Below, one piece after another: positions 1-9,397 of a stretch of DNA of 64,000 bases; position 1 is the stretch's first letter; every line of letters begins with the position of its first letter. This DNA is from an uncultured Muribaculaceae bacterium (GTDB lineage: Bacteria > Bacteroidota > Bacteroidia > Bacteroidales > Muribaculaceae), in the NCBI GenBank assembly GCA_910588035.1, contig CAJUPY010000003.1, positions 62,001 through 126,000 of the forward strand. The letters run 5' to 3'. Made by a program: the position numbers and the translations under genes. The notes beneath the pieces are model-generated. The model worked only from the letters and a program-made list of their open reading frames with translations. It was not told the origin of the DNA and made no database searches.

Positions 1-1
1 A

Positions 2-673
2 GTCAAATATGAGCACACTCCGCTCGCATTCCGTCACTGTCTGCTCGGTGTGATCGCCATTTTCTTCTATGTCGGAATCGAAATCGGTATCCCCGGTGAA
101 CTCAACGCTTGGATCAGCCGTGAAAGCTTCGAGGGTGCTGCCGCTGTAGCAGGTTCTCTCGCCGCCCTCTACTGGTTGATGATGCTCATCGGTCGTTTCC
201 TCAGCTCTATCATCAGCGGCAAAGTCTCGACCCGCACCCAAATGGTGACTGTCTCGGTTGTGGCTCTCGTTCTGGTTCTCATCGCCATATTCCTCCCCGA
301 AGACATCACATTCAAATCTCCCGAAATCTCTGCACTCAACATCACCAGCGGCGAAGTGCCGATGAAATGTCTCTTCCTGTTCCTCTGCGGACTATGCACA
401 TCGGTCATGTGGGGCGGAATCTTCAACCTCGCTACAGAAGGCCTCGGAAAATACACTGCCAAGGCTTCGGGCATCTTCATGATGATGGTTGTCGGCGGCG
501 GAATCATGCCTTATATCCAGGACTGGATCGGCCGCACATACGGCTACGTCGACAGCTACTGGCTGATAGTCGCGATGCTCGCCTATATCCTCTACTACTC
601 TATTATCGGCTCGAAAAATGTCAACACCGACATTCCTGTCAATGACGAGCTACCCGACCTCCGCGATCTTTGA
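2..673 (+). CDS. Sugar MFS transporter, FucP/GluP-like (5' truncated by window edge)
   Basis: Carboxy-terminal part of a major facilitator permease. The frame is open from base 2, so the gene begins before the window, and the GTG at 50 is internal rather than a start. About six hydrophobic segments are visible. The stretch around FYVGIEIGIPGELNAWIS resembles the seventh helix of the fucose/glucose/galactose:H+ symporter (FHS) family, where a G-x-E motif is typical. The end after the last helix is short and polar. It would act in the inner membrane importing a hexose or fucose-type sugar; the substrate cannot be told from this fragment. A strong terminator follows about 70 bases later, so it is the last gene of its unit. 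Confidence 0.75.
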   Translation, partial: VKYEHTPLAFRHCLLGVIAIFFYVGIEIGIPGELNAWISRESFEGAAAVAGSLAALYWLMMLIGRFLSSIISGKVSTRTQMVTVSVVALVLVLIAIFLPEDITFKSPEISALNITSGEVPMKCLFLFLCGLCTSVMWGGIFNLATEGLGKYTAKASGIFMMMVVGGGIMPYIQDWIGRTYGYVDSYWLIVAMLAYILYYSIIGSKNVNTDIPVNDELPDLRDL

Positions 674-742
674 TTTAGACCCCATCTCATAAAATTACAG
701 CGTCGCTGGGACCTAAGAAATACGATGATTATAACTCATCAC

Positions 743-777
743 GAAGCCGGAACCGCAAGTTCCGGCTTCGTTTTTTT
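743..777 (+). terminator. Rho-independent terminator after the MFS gene
   Basis: Perfect 11-bp stem GAAGCCGGAAC (743-753) with GTTCCGGCTTC (759-769), a 5-base loop, then G and seven T residues (771-777). It separates the transporter from the next gene. Confidence 0.9.
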
Positions 778-806
778 GGATTTCACGGCGACATTGGCTA
801 AATTTG
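775..806 (+). promoter_or_regulatory. Bacteroidota-type promoter for the SGNH hydrolase
   Basis: TTTG at 775-778 (-33 element) and TAAATTTG at 799-806 (-7 element), 20 bases apart, match the Bacteroidota sigma-ABfr consensus. It lies directly after the terminator and about 65 bases before the ATG at 873, which argues against any start upstream of 873. Confidence 0.7.
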
Positions 807-872
807 CAGAGTCAATCACCACAACTTGCTGATACTACTTTATTTAAACTAACCATAACATCAATCTTCCAA

Positions 873-1955
873 ATGAAATCACTAAAAGTCATTTTGCTTT
901 CATGCACAATTGCCGCATCTGTTTTCGGCGCCGGTGCAGCCTCTCCCGACGTGAAATATGTCGACGGAGCAGAACTGACACTGATTAACAAAACCATCGA
1001 CACTCCTCGCCGGTATGCCCGCATCGATACGCTGAAATACGACGGATTCACCGACTATCAGCGCAAGGAACTGGTGCAGCAGAGCGCGGGACTCGCTCTC
1101 TGTTTCAAGACCGACAGCAAAGGTGTGAGGGTCAAACCGGTCTATCAGATGCACAAACCCGCCGGAAACCAGACCGGAATCAACACCGAGGGTTTTGATC
1201 TCTACATCAAGAAAAACGACCGCTGGCTCTATGCCGGCAGCCACGTGGTCAGAGGCGGTAAAGACTATGTCCAGCTCGTCGACGACATGGCTCCGGGCGA
1301 AAAAGAGTGCCTGCTCTATCTTCCTAATTTCAGCATCGTCGACACGGTCTATGTCGGAGTCGATGCCGACTCGAAGATCGAACCCATGCCAAATCCGTTC
1401 CGCCACAAAGTCGTCGTCTTCGGCTCAAGCTTCACCCACGGAACCTGTTGCTCACGTCCCGGCATGTCATATCCTCTTCAGCTCGAACGTGAAACCGGAA
1501 TCCAGTTCTGCAACCTCGGAATGAGCGGCAACTCCCGTCTCCAACAGAGCTATGCCAGAGTTCTCGCAGACACTGAGACCGATGCATTTCTCTTCGACTC
1601 GTTCTCTAACCCGCTTGCACCTGAGATCGCCGAGAAATTCGACTCATTTCTCGCTACTATTCGCGCAAAGCACCCGACAACCCCGATCATATTCATGCAG
1701 ACAATCTATCGCGAGAACCGCAACTTCGACACAAAAAAAGACCGTGTCGAGGCTGAGAAAATGGCTATGGCCGAGAAAAAGGTCGCCGAGGCAATGAAGA
1801 CCGACAAAAACATCTATTGGCTCGTTCCAACCACTGGTGGCACCAACGACACCTCGGTCGACGGAATTCACCCCAACGACTACGGTCACACCAACTGGAT
1901 GAACTCCCTGCGCCGGCCACTCCTCGAAATCCTTGCAAAATACAACATCAAATAA
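873..1955 (+). CDS. Secreted SGNH/GDSL hydrolase with GxDLY domain
   Basis: Predicted extracytoplasmic esterase/lipase of 360 residues. The ATG at 873 is chosen because it opens a good signal peptide (MKSLKVILLSCTIAASVFGA) and lies downstream of the promoter. An N-terminal beta-rich domain (about 25-175) contains GFDLY, the hallmark of the GxDLY domain that accompanies this hydrolase family. The catalytic domain has the serine block GSSFTHG (Ser186), an asparagine block around NLGMSGN, and the Asp/His block DGIHPNDYGH near the end. The known family removes acyl groups from carbohydrates or small esters, but the substrate here is unknown. It is monocistronic, with its own promoter and terminator. 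Confidence 0.85.
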   Translation: MKSLKVILLSCTIAASVFGAGAASPDVKYVDGAELTLINKTIDTPRRYARIDTLKYDGFTDYQRKELVQQSAGLALCFKTDSKGVRVKPVYQMHKPAGNQTGINTEGFDLYIKKNDRWLYAGSHVVRGGKDYVQLVDDMAPGEKECLLYLPNFSIVDTVYVGVDADSKIEPMPNPFRHKVVVFGSSFTHGTCCSRPGMSYPLQLERETGIQFCNLGMSGNSRLQQSYARVLADTETDAFLFDSFSNPLAPEIAEKFDSFLATIRAKHPTTPIIFMQTIYRENRNFDTKKDRVEAEKMAMAEKKVAEAMKTDKNIYWLVPTTGGTNDTSVDGIHPNDYGHTNWMNSLRRPLLEILAKYNIK

Positions 1956-1980
1956 CCCTCCCTGTCACTCGATAGTCTTG

Positions 1981-2012
1981 ATCGGCCTGTCACAAAATGA
2001 CGGGCCGATTTT
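1981..2012 (+). terminator. Rho-independent terminator after the SGNH hydrolase
   Basis: 12-bp stem ATCGGCCTGTCA / TGACGGGCCGAT with one G-T wobble and loop CAAAA, followed by a run of T. Confidence 0.8.
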
Positions 2013-2058
2013 GTCACATATTGGTACCCTGTCTCGTCTATAGGGAAAACAGACACAG

Positions 2059-4146
2059 ATGAAAAAGAGATTTGCCCTTGTTGCATTCATTGCACAGACC
2101 CTTGTGACGACGGCTCAGACCGTGTCAGACAATCCTCAAGACTCAATTCCGGTGAAAAACCTACAGGAAGTGGTGATCGAGGCCCCCAAAGTGGTTCGCA
2201 AGGCCGACATGGAAGTTTACCACCCGTCGAAAAGCGCGGTCGAGAATTCAAAGAACGGAATGCAGCTGCTCGACAACCTGATGATTCCGTCGCTGACAGT
2301 TGTCGACGCGCTCAATTCGATAACCGCCGCCGGACAGTCAGTGCAACTCAGAATCAACGGCCGGGTCTCGACGATAGAGCAGGTCAGGACACTTCTCCCC
2401 GAGACAGTCAAGAGGGTGGAGTGGATCGACAATCCTGGATTGCGCTACAATGGAGCCAACTATGTCGTCAACTTCATTGTCACCAATCCGACCGTCGGAG
2501 GCTCTCTGATGACCTACGGACGCCAGGCTTTGAGCGAGAAATGGGGTTACTATTCGGGCGACGCGAAATTTAACATCGGCAGATCGCAGTGGGCAGCCGG
2601 CTTCTCCTGCAGACCGACAGAAAATATCAAGACCCACCGCGACTACAACGAGACATTCCGGTTTCCCGACGGCAACTCCTTGACCCGCACCGAGACTCCG
2701 GTCGACGGATCACTTGACAACACAGAGGGAGCGGGTTGGATTTCCTATAACTACATAAAGCCCGATACTACGGTGTTTTATGTAGTGATGCAGGCTTACC
2801 GCAATTTTTCCGACCGATATACCTATCGCGGCCGATTGTCACTCAGTGACGGATCTGAGGATATCGATCTGACCGACAGTCACGGCTCTCCGGGAACCAC
2901 CCCCGGTTTCTCTGCCTACCTCGAGCAACACTTCGCCAAAAGGCAGACCCTGGTGGTCGATTTCGGTGCCTCGCTCTACAGGGGGCATTCCTATTCTGAC
3001 TATGTCGAGAGCGTCGCGTCTATCCCTCGGCCGGTCAATGACATTCACACCTATATCAGAGACCGGAATCAGGCATATGCCGTCGAGGCCGATTATATCA
3101 AGAACTGGAATCGCTCGCGTCTGACCGCCGGAGCGTCATACTCGGCCAACCGCAACCGCTCTGAGTATGTCAATCTTGGCGGAGAGACGTTTCATCAACG
3201 ACAAGACAAAGTTTATCTGTTCGCCGAATATTTCCAACGTCTCGGACGCTGGACCGCGACCGCCGGAATGGGTGTGCAATACAATGATTTCAAATTCCGT
3301 GAATCGGGAAAGGGCCGTTCAACCTGGAGCCCGCGTCCACAGGCGACAGTAACCTATTCGCCGAACGGTAACCATAACTTCAGACTCAATTTCACATCAT
3401 GGCAGTCATCGCCGTCGCTATCACAGACAAATGAGGTGCCACAGCAGCTCGACGGATTTCAGTGGAGAGTCGGAAACGCAGCTTTGAAAACGTCATCTTC
3501 CTACATGTTGACTTTACGCTACGGCTTCAACTTGCCGAGAGTCAGCGGATCGTTCGGTGTCAGAGCCTTCACGTCGCCCGATGCGATCACGCCGCTGTTG
3601 AAATGGGAGTCAGACAGGCTGGTGACCACTTATGAGAACAGCGACGGGCTTCAGAATCTGTCGTTCTGGATCGCTCCACAGGTCGAAATTATTCCCGATT
3701 GGCTTACATTGAGCGGATACATCCAATATCGCGCCGAGCGCATGACGGGTACAGGCTATCGCCTCTACAACCACGACTGGAGCGGAAATGTTTCTTTTCA
3801 GGTCAGCCACTGGGGCTTTGTCCTGTCGGGACAATACCAGCGTGCCCAACGCGATCTCTGGGGCGAGAAAATCACATGGGGCGAAGATGTCACTATCGCC
3901 GATCTCAGCTATAACATGAAAAAGTGGAGGTTCAGTCTCGGCATGCTGATGCCATTCGGAAAATATGACCAGGGATCGAAAATGCTCAGCAAATGGAACC
4001 GCAACGAGCAACACATGCGTCTCGATCTGCGCATGCCATATGTCTCAATCAGCTATAATCTGCAATGGGGCCGCCAGAAACGAGGCGCGGATAAATTGGT
4101 CAACGCCGATGCTTCGGTCGACCATTCAAAAGCGGAGGGTAGATGA
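2059..4146 (+). CDS. Outer-membrane beta-barrel protein, TonB-receptor-like with plug
   Basis: 695-residue outer-membrane protein. The signal peptide is at 1-20 (MKKRFALVAFIAQTLVTTAQ). Residues about 33-150 look like a TonB-receptor plug (VVIEAPKVV..., a segment around LRINGRVSTIEQVRTLLPE, then GLRYNGANYVVNFIV). The rest is alternating amphipathic strands rich in Tyr, Trp and Arg, as in the outer-membrane barrel family found beside or instead of classical TonB receptors. There is no carboxypeptidase-regulatory-like N-terminal domain and no SusD partner next door, so a polysaccharide utilisation role is not supported. It may transport or assemble something at the outer membrane; the ligand is unknown. 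It appears to be a single-gene unit. Confidence 0.75.
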   Translation: MKKRFALVAFIAQTLVTTAQTVSDNPQDSIPVKNLQEVVIEAPKVVRKADMEVYHPSKSAVENSKNGMQLLDNLMIPSLTVVDALNSITAAGQSVQLRINGRVSTIEQVRTLLPETVKRVEWIDNPGLRYNGANYVVNFIVTNPTVGGSLMTYGRQALSEKWGYYSGDAKFNIGRSQWAAGFSCRPTENIKTHRDYNETFRFPDGNSLTRTETPVDGSLDNTEGAGWISYNYIKPDTTVFYVVMQAYRNFSDRYTYRGRLSLSDGSEDIDLTDSHGSPGTTPGFSAYLEQHFAKRQTLVVDFGASLYRGHSYSDYVESVASIPRPVNDIHTYIRDRNQAYAVEADYIKNWNRSRLTAGASYSANRNRSEYVNLGGETFHQRQDKVYLFAEYFQRLGRWTATAGMGVQYNDFKFRESGKGRSTWSPRPQATVTYSPNGNHNFRLNFTSWQSSPSLSQTNEVPQQLDGFQWRVGNAALKTSSSYMLTLRYGFNLPRVSGSFGVRAFTSPDAITPLLKWESDRLVTTYENSDGLQNLSFWIAPQVEIIPDWLTLSGYIQYRAERMTGTGYRLYNHDWSGNVSFQVSHWGFVLSGQYQRAQRDLWGEKITWGEDVTIADLSYNMKKWRFSLGMLMPFGKYDQGSKMLSKWNRNEQHMRLDLRMPYVSISYNLQWGRQKRGADKLVNADASVDHSKAEGR

Positions 4147-4206
4147 CAAGCTTCTTAAAAAAGATGAAATCAGCCTGAGATATTATGAAACAGGCAAAAA
4201 ATTCAT

Positions 4207-4214
4207 TATCTTTG
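4207..4214 (+). promoter_or_regulatory. Putative -7 element (TATCTTTG) for the T9SS cargo gene
   Basis: TATCTTTG is a perfect TAnnTTTG match. No clear TTTG lies 19-21 bases upstream. It ends two bases before an ATG at 4216, so transcription should begin at or beyond that ATG, which favours the ATGs at 4237/4240 as the true start. Confidence 0.5.
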
Positions 4215-4236
4215 TATGAATTTGCCACTTGAGTTC

Positions 4237-5565
4237 ATGATGACCAGACTAATATCTTTTGTAACACTAATCGTATCGGCACTGTCGGTTTCGGCGGCGG
4301 TCTCGTTCAGCGGAACTGCGGCCGACCCTGTCACCGTCGTTCCTGCGGCATCGACGGGACTGGAGGCTGTCTATGTGGTTGACGGTACCGATGGTGTCAA
4401 AATCAGCTACACACCTTCATCGCCTGCGGCTCATGTCGAGTGGACAAGCTACACAAACCGCGGGGCCGCCTACGGCACACCGGTGCCGTACTCCATTGTC
4501 GACGGGGCGTGTGTCATCGATGCCGCGGCCGACGACTCAGGCTATCTGATCACCGACAACGGGCGTCAGACAGCCTTCTACGTCATCAACTATGACAATC
4601 ACGCGCTGTCGTTTGATGCGGTCACATACAGCCGCGACGAGAGCGACTGCAGCCGCATGGCTTTGTCGTTCAGCGGTTCGGCGGCACCGATCACCTACTA
4701 TACGATCAACGGCCGCAACATGGAACTTTCCCGAGAGATTGAGTTGCGCTACACCACATTGGTCTACGACGAATCGACCTCATCATTTGTCAGCGAGGAG
4801 AAAACCGAGACATTCGAATCGGTGGGTCAGTTCATTCGTGTCACCACACCCTATTGCCCGACTGTTTTCACATTGACCGGCGACAGATTTCTGTCGGCCT
4901 GGAACAGGGCTGTCAGCATCGAGTCTGACATGATAACCCCGACAGCTGTCGACGGCCACACCACGGCTGTGCAGGTCGACCGCGACAATGACAACGAGCA
5001 GAGTGTGGAGGCTGCGCTCGGTGGCTCGGGCCCTGTTGACATCACTTTCACGGCCGCCGTGACCGATGCGGCAATTTTCCGTGAATGGCAGTTCTGCTCT
5101 TCGCCCGAATTTGATCTGATTGACCTGAGATTCAATGATCTGGAGTTCACCTACACATTCCGCGAGAGCGGCACGACATATGTCAGATTTGTCGCCGCGA
5201 ACGACGATGCATCATGCGAGTTCTACTCAGAGACATATGAGGTCATGATCGGCGAGTCGGCTCTCGAATGTCCCAATGCGTTCTCACCCGGATCTACTCC
5301 CGGCATCAACGACGAGTGGAAGGTGAGCTATAAGTCGATTGTGTCATTCGAATGCCACATATTCAACCGCTGGGGCGTGAAACTTGCAACTTTGACCGAT
5401 CCGTCTCAAGGGTGGGACGGTAAAAAAGGCGGCAAGGTCGTTCCGGCCGGTGTCTACTACTATGTCATCAAAGCCCGCGGTGCCGACGGCCGCAACTACA
5501 ATCTGTCGGGTGACATAAATATTATAAACTACAGGGCCGGAGCAAATCAGAGTCCGGTCGAATAA
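4237..5565 (+). CDS. Secreted protein with type IX secretion type-B (CHU_C) sorting domain
   Basis: About 442 residues. The start is placed at the ATG pair 4237/4240, because an ATG at 4216 abuts the -7 element. A signal peptide follows (MTRLISFVTLIVSALSVSAA). The middle is beta-rich and threonine/serine-rich, without a family I recognise. The last ~95 residues match the gliding-motility C-terminal (CHU_C) domain: CPNAFSPGSTPGINDEWKV, then FNRWGVKLATL, GWDGKKGGKVVPAGVYYYVIKA and a final beta strand. In Bacteroidota this domain directs export through the type IX secretion system to the cell surface or medium. No secretion-machinery gene is in the window. The lytic transglycosylase follows after 18 bases. 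Confidence 0.8.
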   Translation: MMTRLISFVTLIVSALSVSAAVSFSGTAADPVTVVPAASTGLEAVYVVDGTDGVKISYTPSSPAAHVEWTSYTNRGAAYGTPVPYSIVDGACVIDAAADDSGYLITDNGRQTAFYVINYDNHALSFDAVTYSRDESDCSRMALSFSGSAAPITYYTINGRNMELSREIELRYTTLVYDESTSSFVSEEKTETFESVGQFIRVTTPYCPTVFTLTGDRFLSAWNRAVSIESDMITPTAVDGHTTAVQVDRDNDNEQSVEAALGGSGPVDITFTAAVTDAAIFREWQFCSSPEFDLIDLRFNDLEFTYTFRESGTTYVRFVAANDDASCEFYSETYEVMIGESALECPNAFSPGSTPGINDEWKVSYKSIVSFECHIFNRWGVKLATLTDPSQGWDGKKGGKVVPAGVYYYVIKARGADGRNYNLSGDINIINYRAGANQSPVE

Positions 5566-5583
5566 CCTTTATTTTAGTAAGAC

Positions 5584-6564
5584 ATGAATCGAATCTTTAT
5601 TTCCACGATCGTGGGACTTATCTGTGTGCTCATTGCTTGCGCATCGACAGAAAACACAGCCACCGGCTATGAGCCTGATGACATCGCCGGCGACGATGCC
5701 GTCTTCTCGCGTGTTCTGAGTCCGGAGGTGCCTTCGGAGTTTACCTTTGCCGGCGACAGGTTCACGTTTGACCGCGCCGACATGTTCGAGCGGTTTGACC
5801 GCGAACTGACATCTCTGGCCTATACCCACGGAACGACGTTGCTCATGATGAAGCGTGCCAACAAATATTTTCCGGTCATGGCTCCGATTTTGAAGAAACG
5901 CGGTGTTCCGGTCGATTTTCTCTACCTCGCGTGTGTCGAGAGCTCTCTGAACCAGCGTGCCGTCTCACCCGCCAAGGCTGCCGGTTTCTGGCAGTTCATG
6001 CCTTCGACGGCCAAGGAGTATGGTCTTGAAGTCAACGATTATGTCGACGAGCGGTTCAACATCGAGAAAGCGACAGATGCCGCCGCGCGTTATCTGATGA
6101 AAGGTTACCGGAAATATGGCAACTGGGAGAGTGTGGCCGCGAGCTACAACGGCGGCATGGCCAAGATTTCGCGTGAGCTTGACTCCCAGGGACAGAATTC
6201 AGCGTTTGACCTTTATCTGACCGAGGAGACCTCCCGATACATGTTCAGGATCTTCGCCATGAAGCAGATCTTCGAGAATCCGGCCGACTATGGTTACGCG
6301 GTCTCTCCTTCGGCGCTGTATTATCCGGTCGAGACACGTGAGATCGAGGTGTCGGTTCCGATCGACGATCTACAGGCATGGGCGCTTGCCAAAGGGTCAA
6401 ACTACCAGTGGCTCAAGGAACTCAATCCATGGTTGAGGTCGAAATCGCTTCCGAACCGCACCGGCAAGACCTACAAGATACTTCTTCCGGCCGATGGCAA
6501 GTCACTCTCAAGAAGCGGCACCACGGCTAAAAAAGTGTTCAACATCAACGATTACAGAAAATGA
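5584..6564 (+). CDS. Lytic murein transglycosylase, MltD-like lipoprotein
   Basis: 326 residues. Residues 1-19 form a lipoprotein signal with lipobox LIAC (Cys19), so it is predicted to be membrane-anchored in the periplasm. Residues about 100-230 are an SLT domain. The catalytic glutamate is Glu119 in CVESSLN, followed by AAGFWQFMPSTAKEYGL and the sugar-binding YNGG motif. The C-terminal ~75 residues (around YQWLKELNPWLRSK) resemble a degenerate LysM peptidoglycan-binding repeat. The known reaction is non-hydrolytic cleavage of MurNAc-GlcNAc bonds to give 1,6-anhydro-MurNAc ends. Its stop overlaps the uvrA start (ATGA), so the two are translationally coupled. Confidence 0.88.
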   Translation: MNRIFISTIVGLICVLIACASTENTATGYEPDDIAGDDAVFSRVLSPEVPSEFTFAGDRFTFDRADMFERFDRELTSLAYTHGTTLLMMKRANKYFPVMAPILKKRGVPVDFLYLACVESSLNQRAVSPAKAAGFWQFMPSTAKEYGLEVNDYVDERFNIEKATDAAARYLMKGYRKYGNWESVAASYNGGMAKISRELDSQGQNSAFDLYLTEETSRYMFRIFAMKQIFENPADYGYAVSPSALYYPVETREIEVSVPIDDLQAWALAKGSNYQWLKELNPWLRSKSLPNRTGKTYKILLPADGKSLSRSGTTAKKVFNINDYRK

Positions 6565-9395
6565 CAGACAAAGATTCCATTGCAAAAGACTGCGTGGAGG
6601 TTGTCGGGGCCCGTGTCCACAACCTGAAGAACATCAATGTCAATATTCCACATAACAAACTGACGGTCATAACCGGATTGTCAGGCTCCGGAAAATCATC
6701 GCTTGCGTTCGACACGATCTTTGCCGAGGGACAGCGGCGTTACATCGAGACTTTCTCGGCCTATGCCCGTAATATGCTCGGTGCGCTCGAGCGTCCTGAT
6801 GTCGACCAGATAGCCGGACTCAGCCCGGTCATCGCCATAGAGCAGAAGACGATCAACCGCAATCCGCGCTCGACTGTCGGCACCACGACCGAGATCTATG
6901 ATTACCTGCGTCTGCTCTTCGCCCGCGTCGCAACTGCCCGGAGCTATGTGTCGGGAGAGAAGATGGTGAAATATACCGAGGAGAAGATCGTAAGCCTGAT
7001 TCTCGACAGGTATGACGGCCGCAAGATCTACATTCTGTCTCCTGTTGTCAGAAACCGCAAGGGGCATTACAAGGAACTTTTCGAGAACCTGCGCAAAAAG
7101 GGCTACCTTCAGGTGAGGGTCGACGGCGAGATGCGTGAGATCATGCTCGGAATGAAGCTTGACCGATATAAGAACCATTCGGTCGAACTTGTCATAGACA
7201 AGCTGAAAGTGTCGAGTAAAGATGACCGCCGTCTCCGCGACTCGGTAGCGACGGCTCTGCGCCAGGGTGAGGGTCAGCTGATGATCTATGATGTCGACAG
7301 CGATGAAGCGGGCCACTATTCCCAGACATTAATGGACCCGGTCAGTGGAATCAGCTACCGTGAACCGTCGCCCCACAACTTTTCATTCAATTCGCCACAA
7401 GGTTATTGTCCTTGCTGCAAGGGTCTCGGAACGGTAAATATCGTGGACCGCCAGAAACTCATTCCCGACGACTCGCTGTCGATCTACAAAGGTGCGATTG
7501 TTCCGCTCGGAAAATATAAAGATTCGATGCTGTTCTCACAGATCAGTGCGATCTGTGAGAAATATGGCGCGACACTCAAGACACCGGTCAGGGATCTACC
7601 CGAAGACGCGGTCTCGGAGATTCTTAACGGCACCGACGAGCGGTTGCCGGTCGCGTCGCCCAATATCGGAGCGAGCTATCTGATGTCATATGACGGCATT
7701 GTCAAATACATTGAGATGCAACAGAGCGAGGAGGCCGACGACGGGGCGAAAAAATGGAGCGAGAAGTTTTTCTCCCGTGCCGAGTGTCCCGAGTGTCACG
7801 GCTCACGTCTGAACCGTGAGTCTCTTCACTTTTTCATCGGTGACAAGAACATCGCCGACCTGACGCGTCTCGACATTTCAGATCTGCTCGAATGGAGCCG
7901 GACGGCAATCGATCAGCTCGATCCGACACGTCGAATCATCGCGACCGAGATTTTGAAGGAGATCACCTCGCGGTTGAGCTTTCTTGTCGATGTCGGACTC
8001 GACTATCTGTCGCTCAACCGAAATTCGGCCACATTGTCGGGAGGCGAGAGCCAGCGGATCAGACTGGCTACGCAGCTCGGGTCGGAATTGGTCAACGTGC
8101 TGTATATTCTTGACGAACCGAGCATCGGACTGCACCAACGCGACAACAAGAGGTTGATCGACTCGCTCAAGCGGCTTCGCGACGCGTCAAACTCGATCAT
8201 CGTCGTGGAGCACGACAAAGACATGATGCTTGAGTCTGATTACATCGTCGACATCGGTCCGAAAGGTGGCCGATATGGCGGTCAGGTCGTTTTTCAGGGT
8301 ACACCTGAGTCAATGTTGAGGCAGTCGACCGTGACGGCGCAATATCTCAACGGAGAACGCACGATCGCGGTTCCTGAATCGCGCCGCACCGGCAACGGCA
8401 AGTCGATTGACCTGCTCGGCTGCACCGGCAACAACCTGCGCAACGTTGATTTTCATCTGCCACTCGGCACCATGACCTGCATCTGCGGTGTGTCGGGTAG
8501 CGGCAAGTCAACGCTTGTCAACGCGACACTCCAGCCCATTATCAGTGCGAAATTCTATCGTTCGCTGCGAGAGCCGCTGCCCTACCGTGAGCTTGCCGGC
8601 ATGGAGAACATCGACAAGATCGTGACGGTAGACCAGACACCCCTTGGCCGCACACCGCGAAGTAATCCGGCGACATACACCGGCGTGTTCTCTGACATAC
8701 GCAGCCTGTTTGTCAACTTGCCAGAAGCGAAGATCAGAGGTTACCGTCCAGGCCGTTTCTCGTTCAATGTGTCGGGCGGACGATGTGAGGCATGCAGCGG
8801 CAACGGCTACAAGACTATCGAGATGAATTTTCTGCCCGATGTGCTTGTGCCGTGTGAAGTGTGTGGCGGCAAGAGATATAACCGTGAGACCCTCGAGGTC
8901 AGGTTCAAGGGTAAGTCTATTGCCGATGTGCTTGACATGACAATAAACCAGGCTGTCGAGTTTTTTGCCTCGCAGCCTGTCATTCTCAATAAAATCAAGG
9001 TGCTTCAGGAGATCGGACTTGGTTACATCAAACTCGGACAGCCGTCATCGACATTGTCGGGCGGAGAGAACCAGCGTGTAAAATTGGCCACGGAGCTCGC
9101 ACGCCGCGACACGGGCAACACACTGTTCATTCTTGACGAGCCGACGACGGGACTGCACTTCGAGGATATCAAGGTTTTGCTCAATGTCTTGAACCGGCTT
9201 GTCGATAAGGGGAATACGGTGCTCGTCATCGAGCATAATCTCGATGTGATCAAATCGGCCGATTATATTGTCGATATGGGTCCCGGCGGAGGTAAAAACG
9301 GGGGATTGATAATTGCAGAAGGAACACCTGAGCAGATTGCTGAGACGGAATCGCCAACGGCTCCGTTCTTGCGCGAGGAATTGAAGGGGAAGTGA
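6561..9395 (+). CDS. uvrA: UvrABC excinuclease subunit A
   Basis: Damage-recognition ATPase of nucleotide excision repair, 944 residues, the normal length. Two ABC cassettes are visible: Walker A GLSGSGKSS in the first and GVSGSGKST in the second, and signature motifs LSGGESQRIRLA and LSGGENQRVKLA, each followed by an ILDEP Walker B. Zinc modules show as CPCCKGLG...CPECHGSR and CEACSGNGY...CEVCGGKR. It starts at an ATG overlapping the stop of the transglycosylase gene and is followed within three bases by a glycosylase-like gene, making a small repair pair. uvrB and uvrC are not in the window. Confidence 0.98.
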   Translation: MTDKDSIAKDCVEVVGARVHNLKNINVNIPHNKLTVITGLSGSGKSSLAFDTIFAEGQRRYIETFSAYARNMLGALERPDVDQIAGLSPVIAIEQKTINRNPRSTVGTTTEIYDYLRLLFARVATARSYVSGEKMVKYTEEKIVSLILDRYDGRKIYILSPVVRNRKGHYKELFENLRKKGYLQVRVDGEMREIMLGMKLDRYKNHSVELVIDKLKVSSKDDRRLRDSVATALRQGEGQLMIYDVDSDEAGHYSQTLMDPVSGISYREPSPHNFSFNSPQGYCPCCKGLGTVNIVDRQKLIPDDSLSIYKGAIVPLGKYKDSMLFSQISAICEKYGATLKTPVRDLPEDAVSEILNGTDERLPVASPNIGASYLMSYDGIVKYIEMQQSEEADDGAKKWSEKFFSRAECPECHGSRLNRESLHFFIGDKNIADLTRLDISDLLEWSRTAIDQLDPTRRIIATEILKEITSRLSFLVDVGLDYLSLNRNSATLSGGESQRIRLATQLGSELVNVLYILDEPSIGLHQRDNKRLIDSLKRLRDASNSIIVVEHDKDMMLESDYIVDIGPKGGRYGGQVVFQGTPESMLRQSTVTAQYLNGERTIAVPESRRTGNGKSIDLLGCTGNNLRNVDFHLPLGTMTCICGVSGSGKSTLVNATLQPIISAKFYRSLREPLPYRELAGMENIDKIVTVDQTPLGRTPRSNPATYTGVFSDIRSLFVNLPEAKIRGYRPGRFSFNVSGGRCEACSGNGYKTIEMNFLPDVLVPCEVCGGKRYNRETLEVRFKGKSIADVLDMTINQAVEFFASQPVILNKIKVLQEIGLGYIKLGQPSSTLSGGENQRVKLATELARRDTGNTLFILDEPTTGLHFEDIKVLLNVLNRLVDKGNTVLVIEHNLDVIKSADYIVDMGPGGGKNGGLIIAEGTPEQIAETESPTAPFLREELKGK

Positions 9396-9397
9396 CC

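Noticed and set aside
12..700. GTG at 50 as the start of the first gene
   Set aside because: The frame is open to the edge of the window and continues transporter-like sequence upstream, so the gene is truncated rather than starting there.
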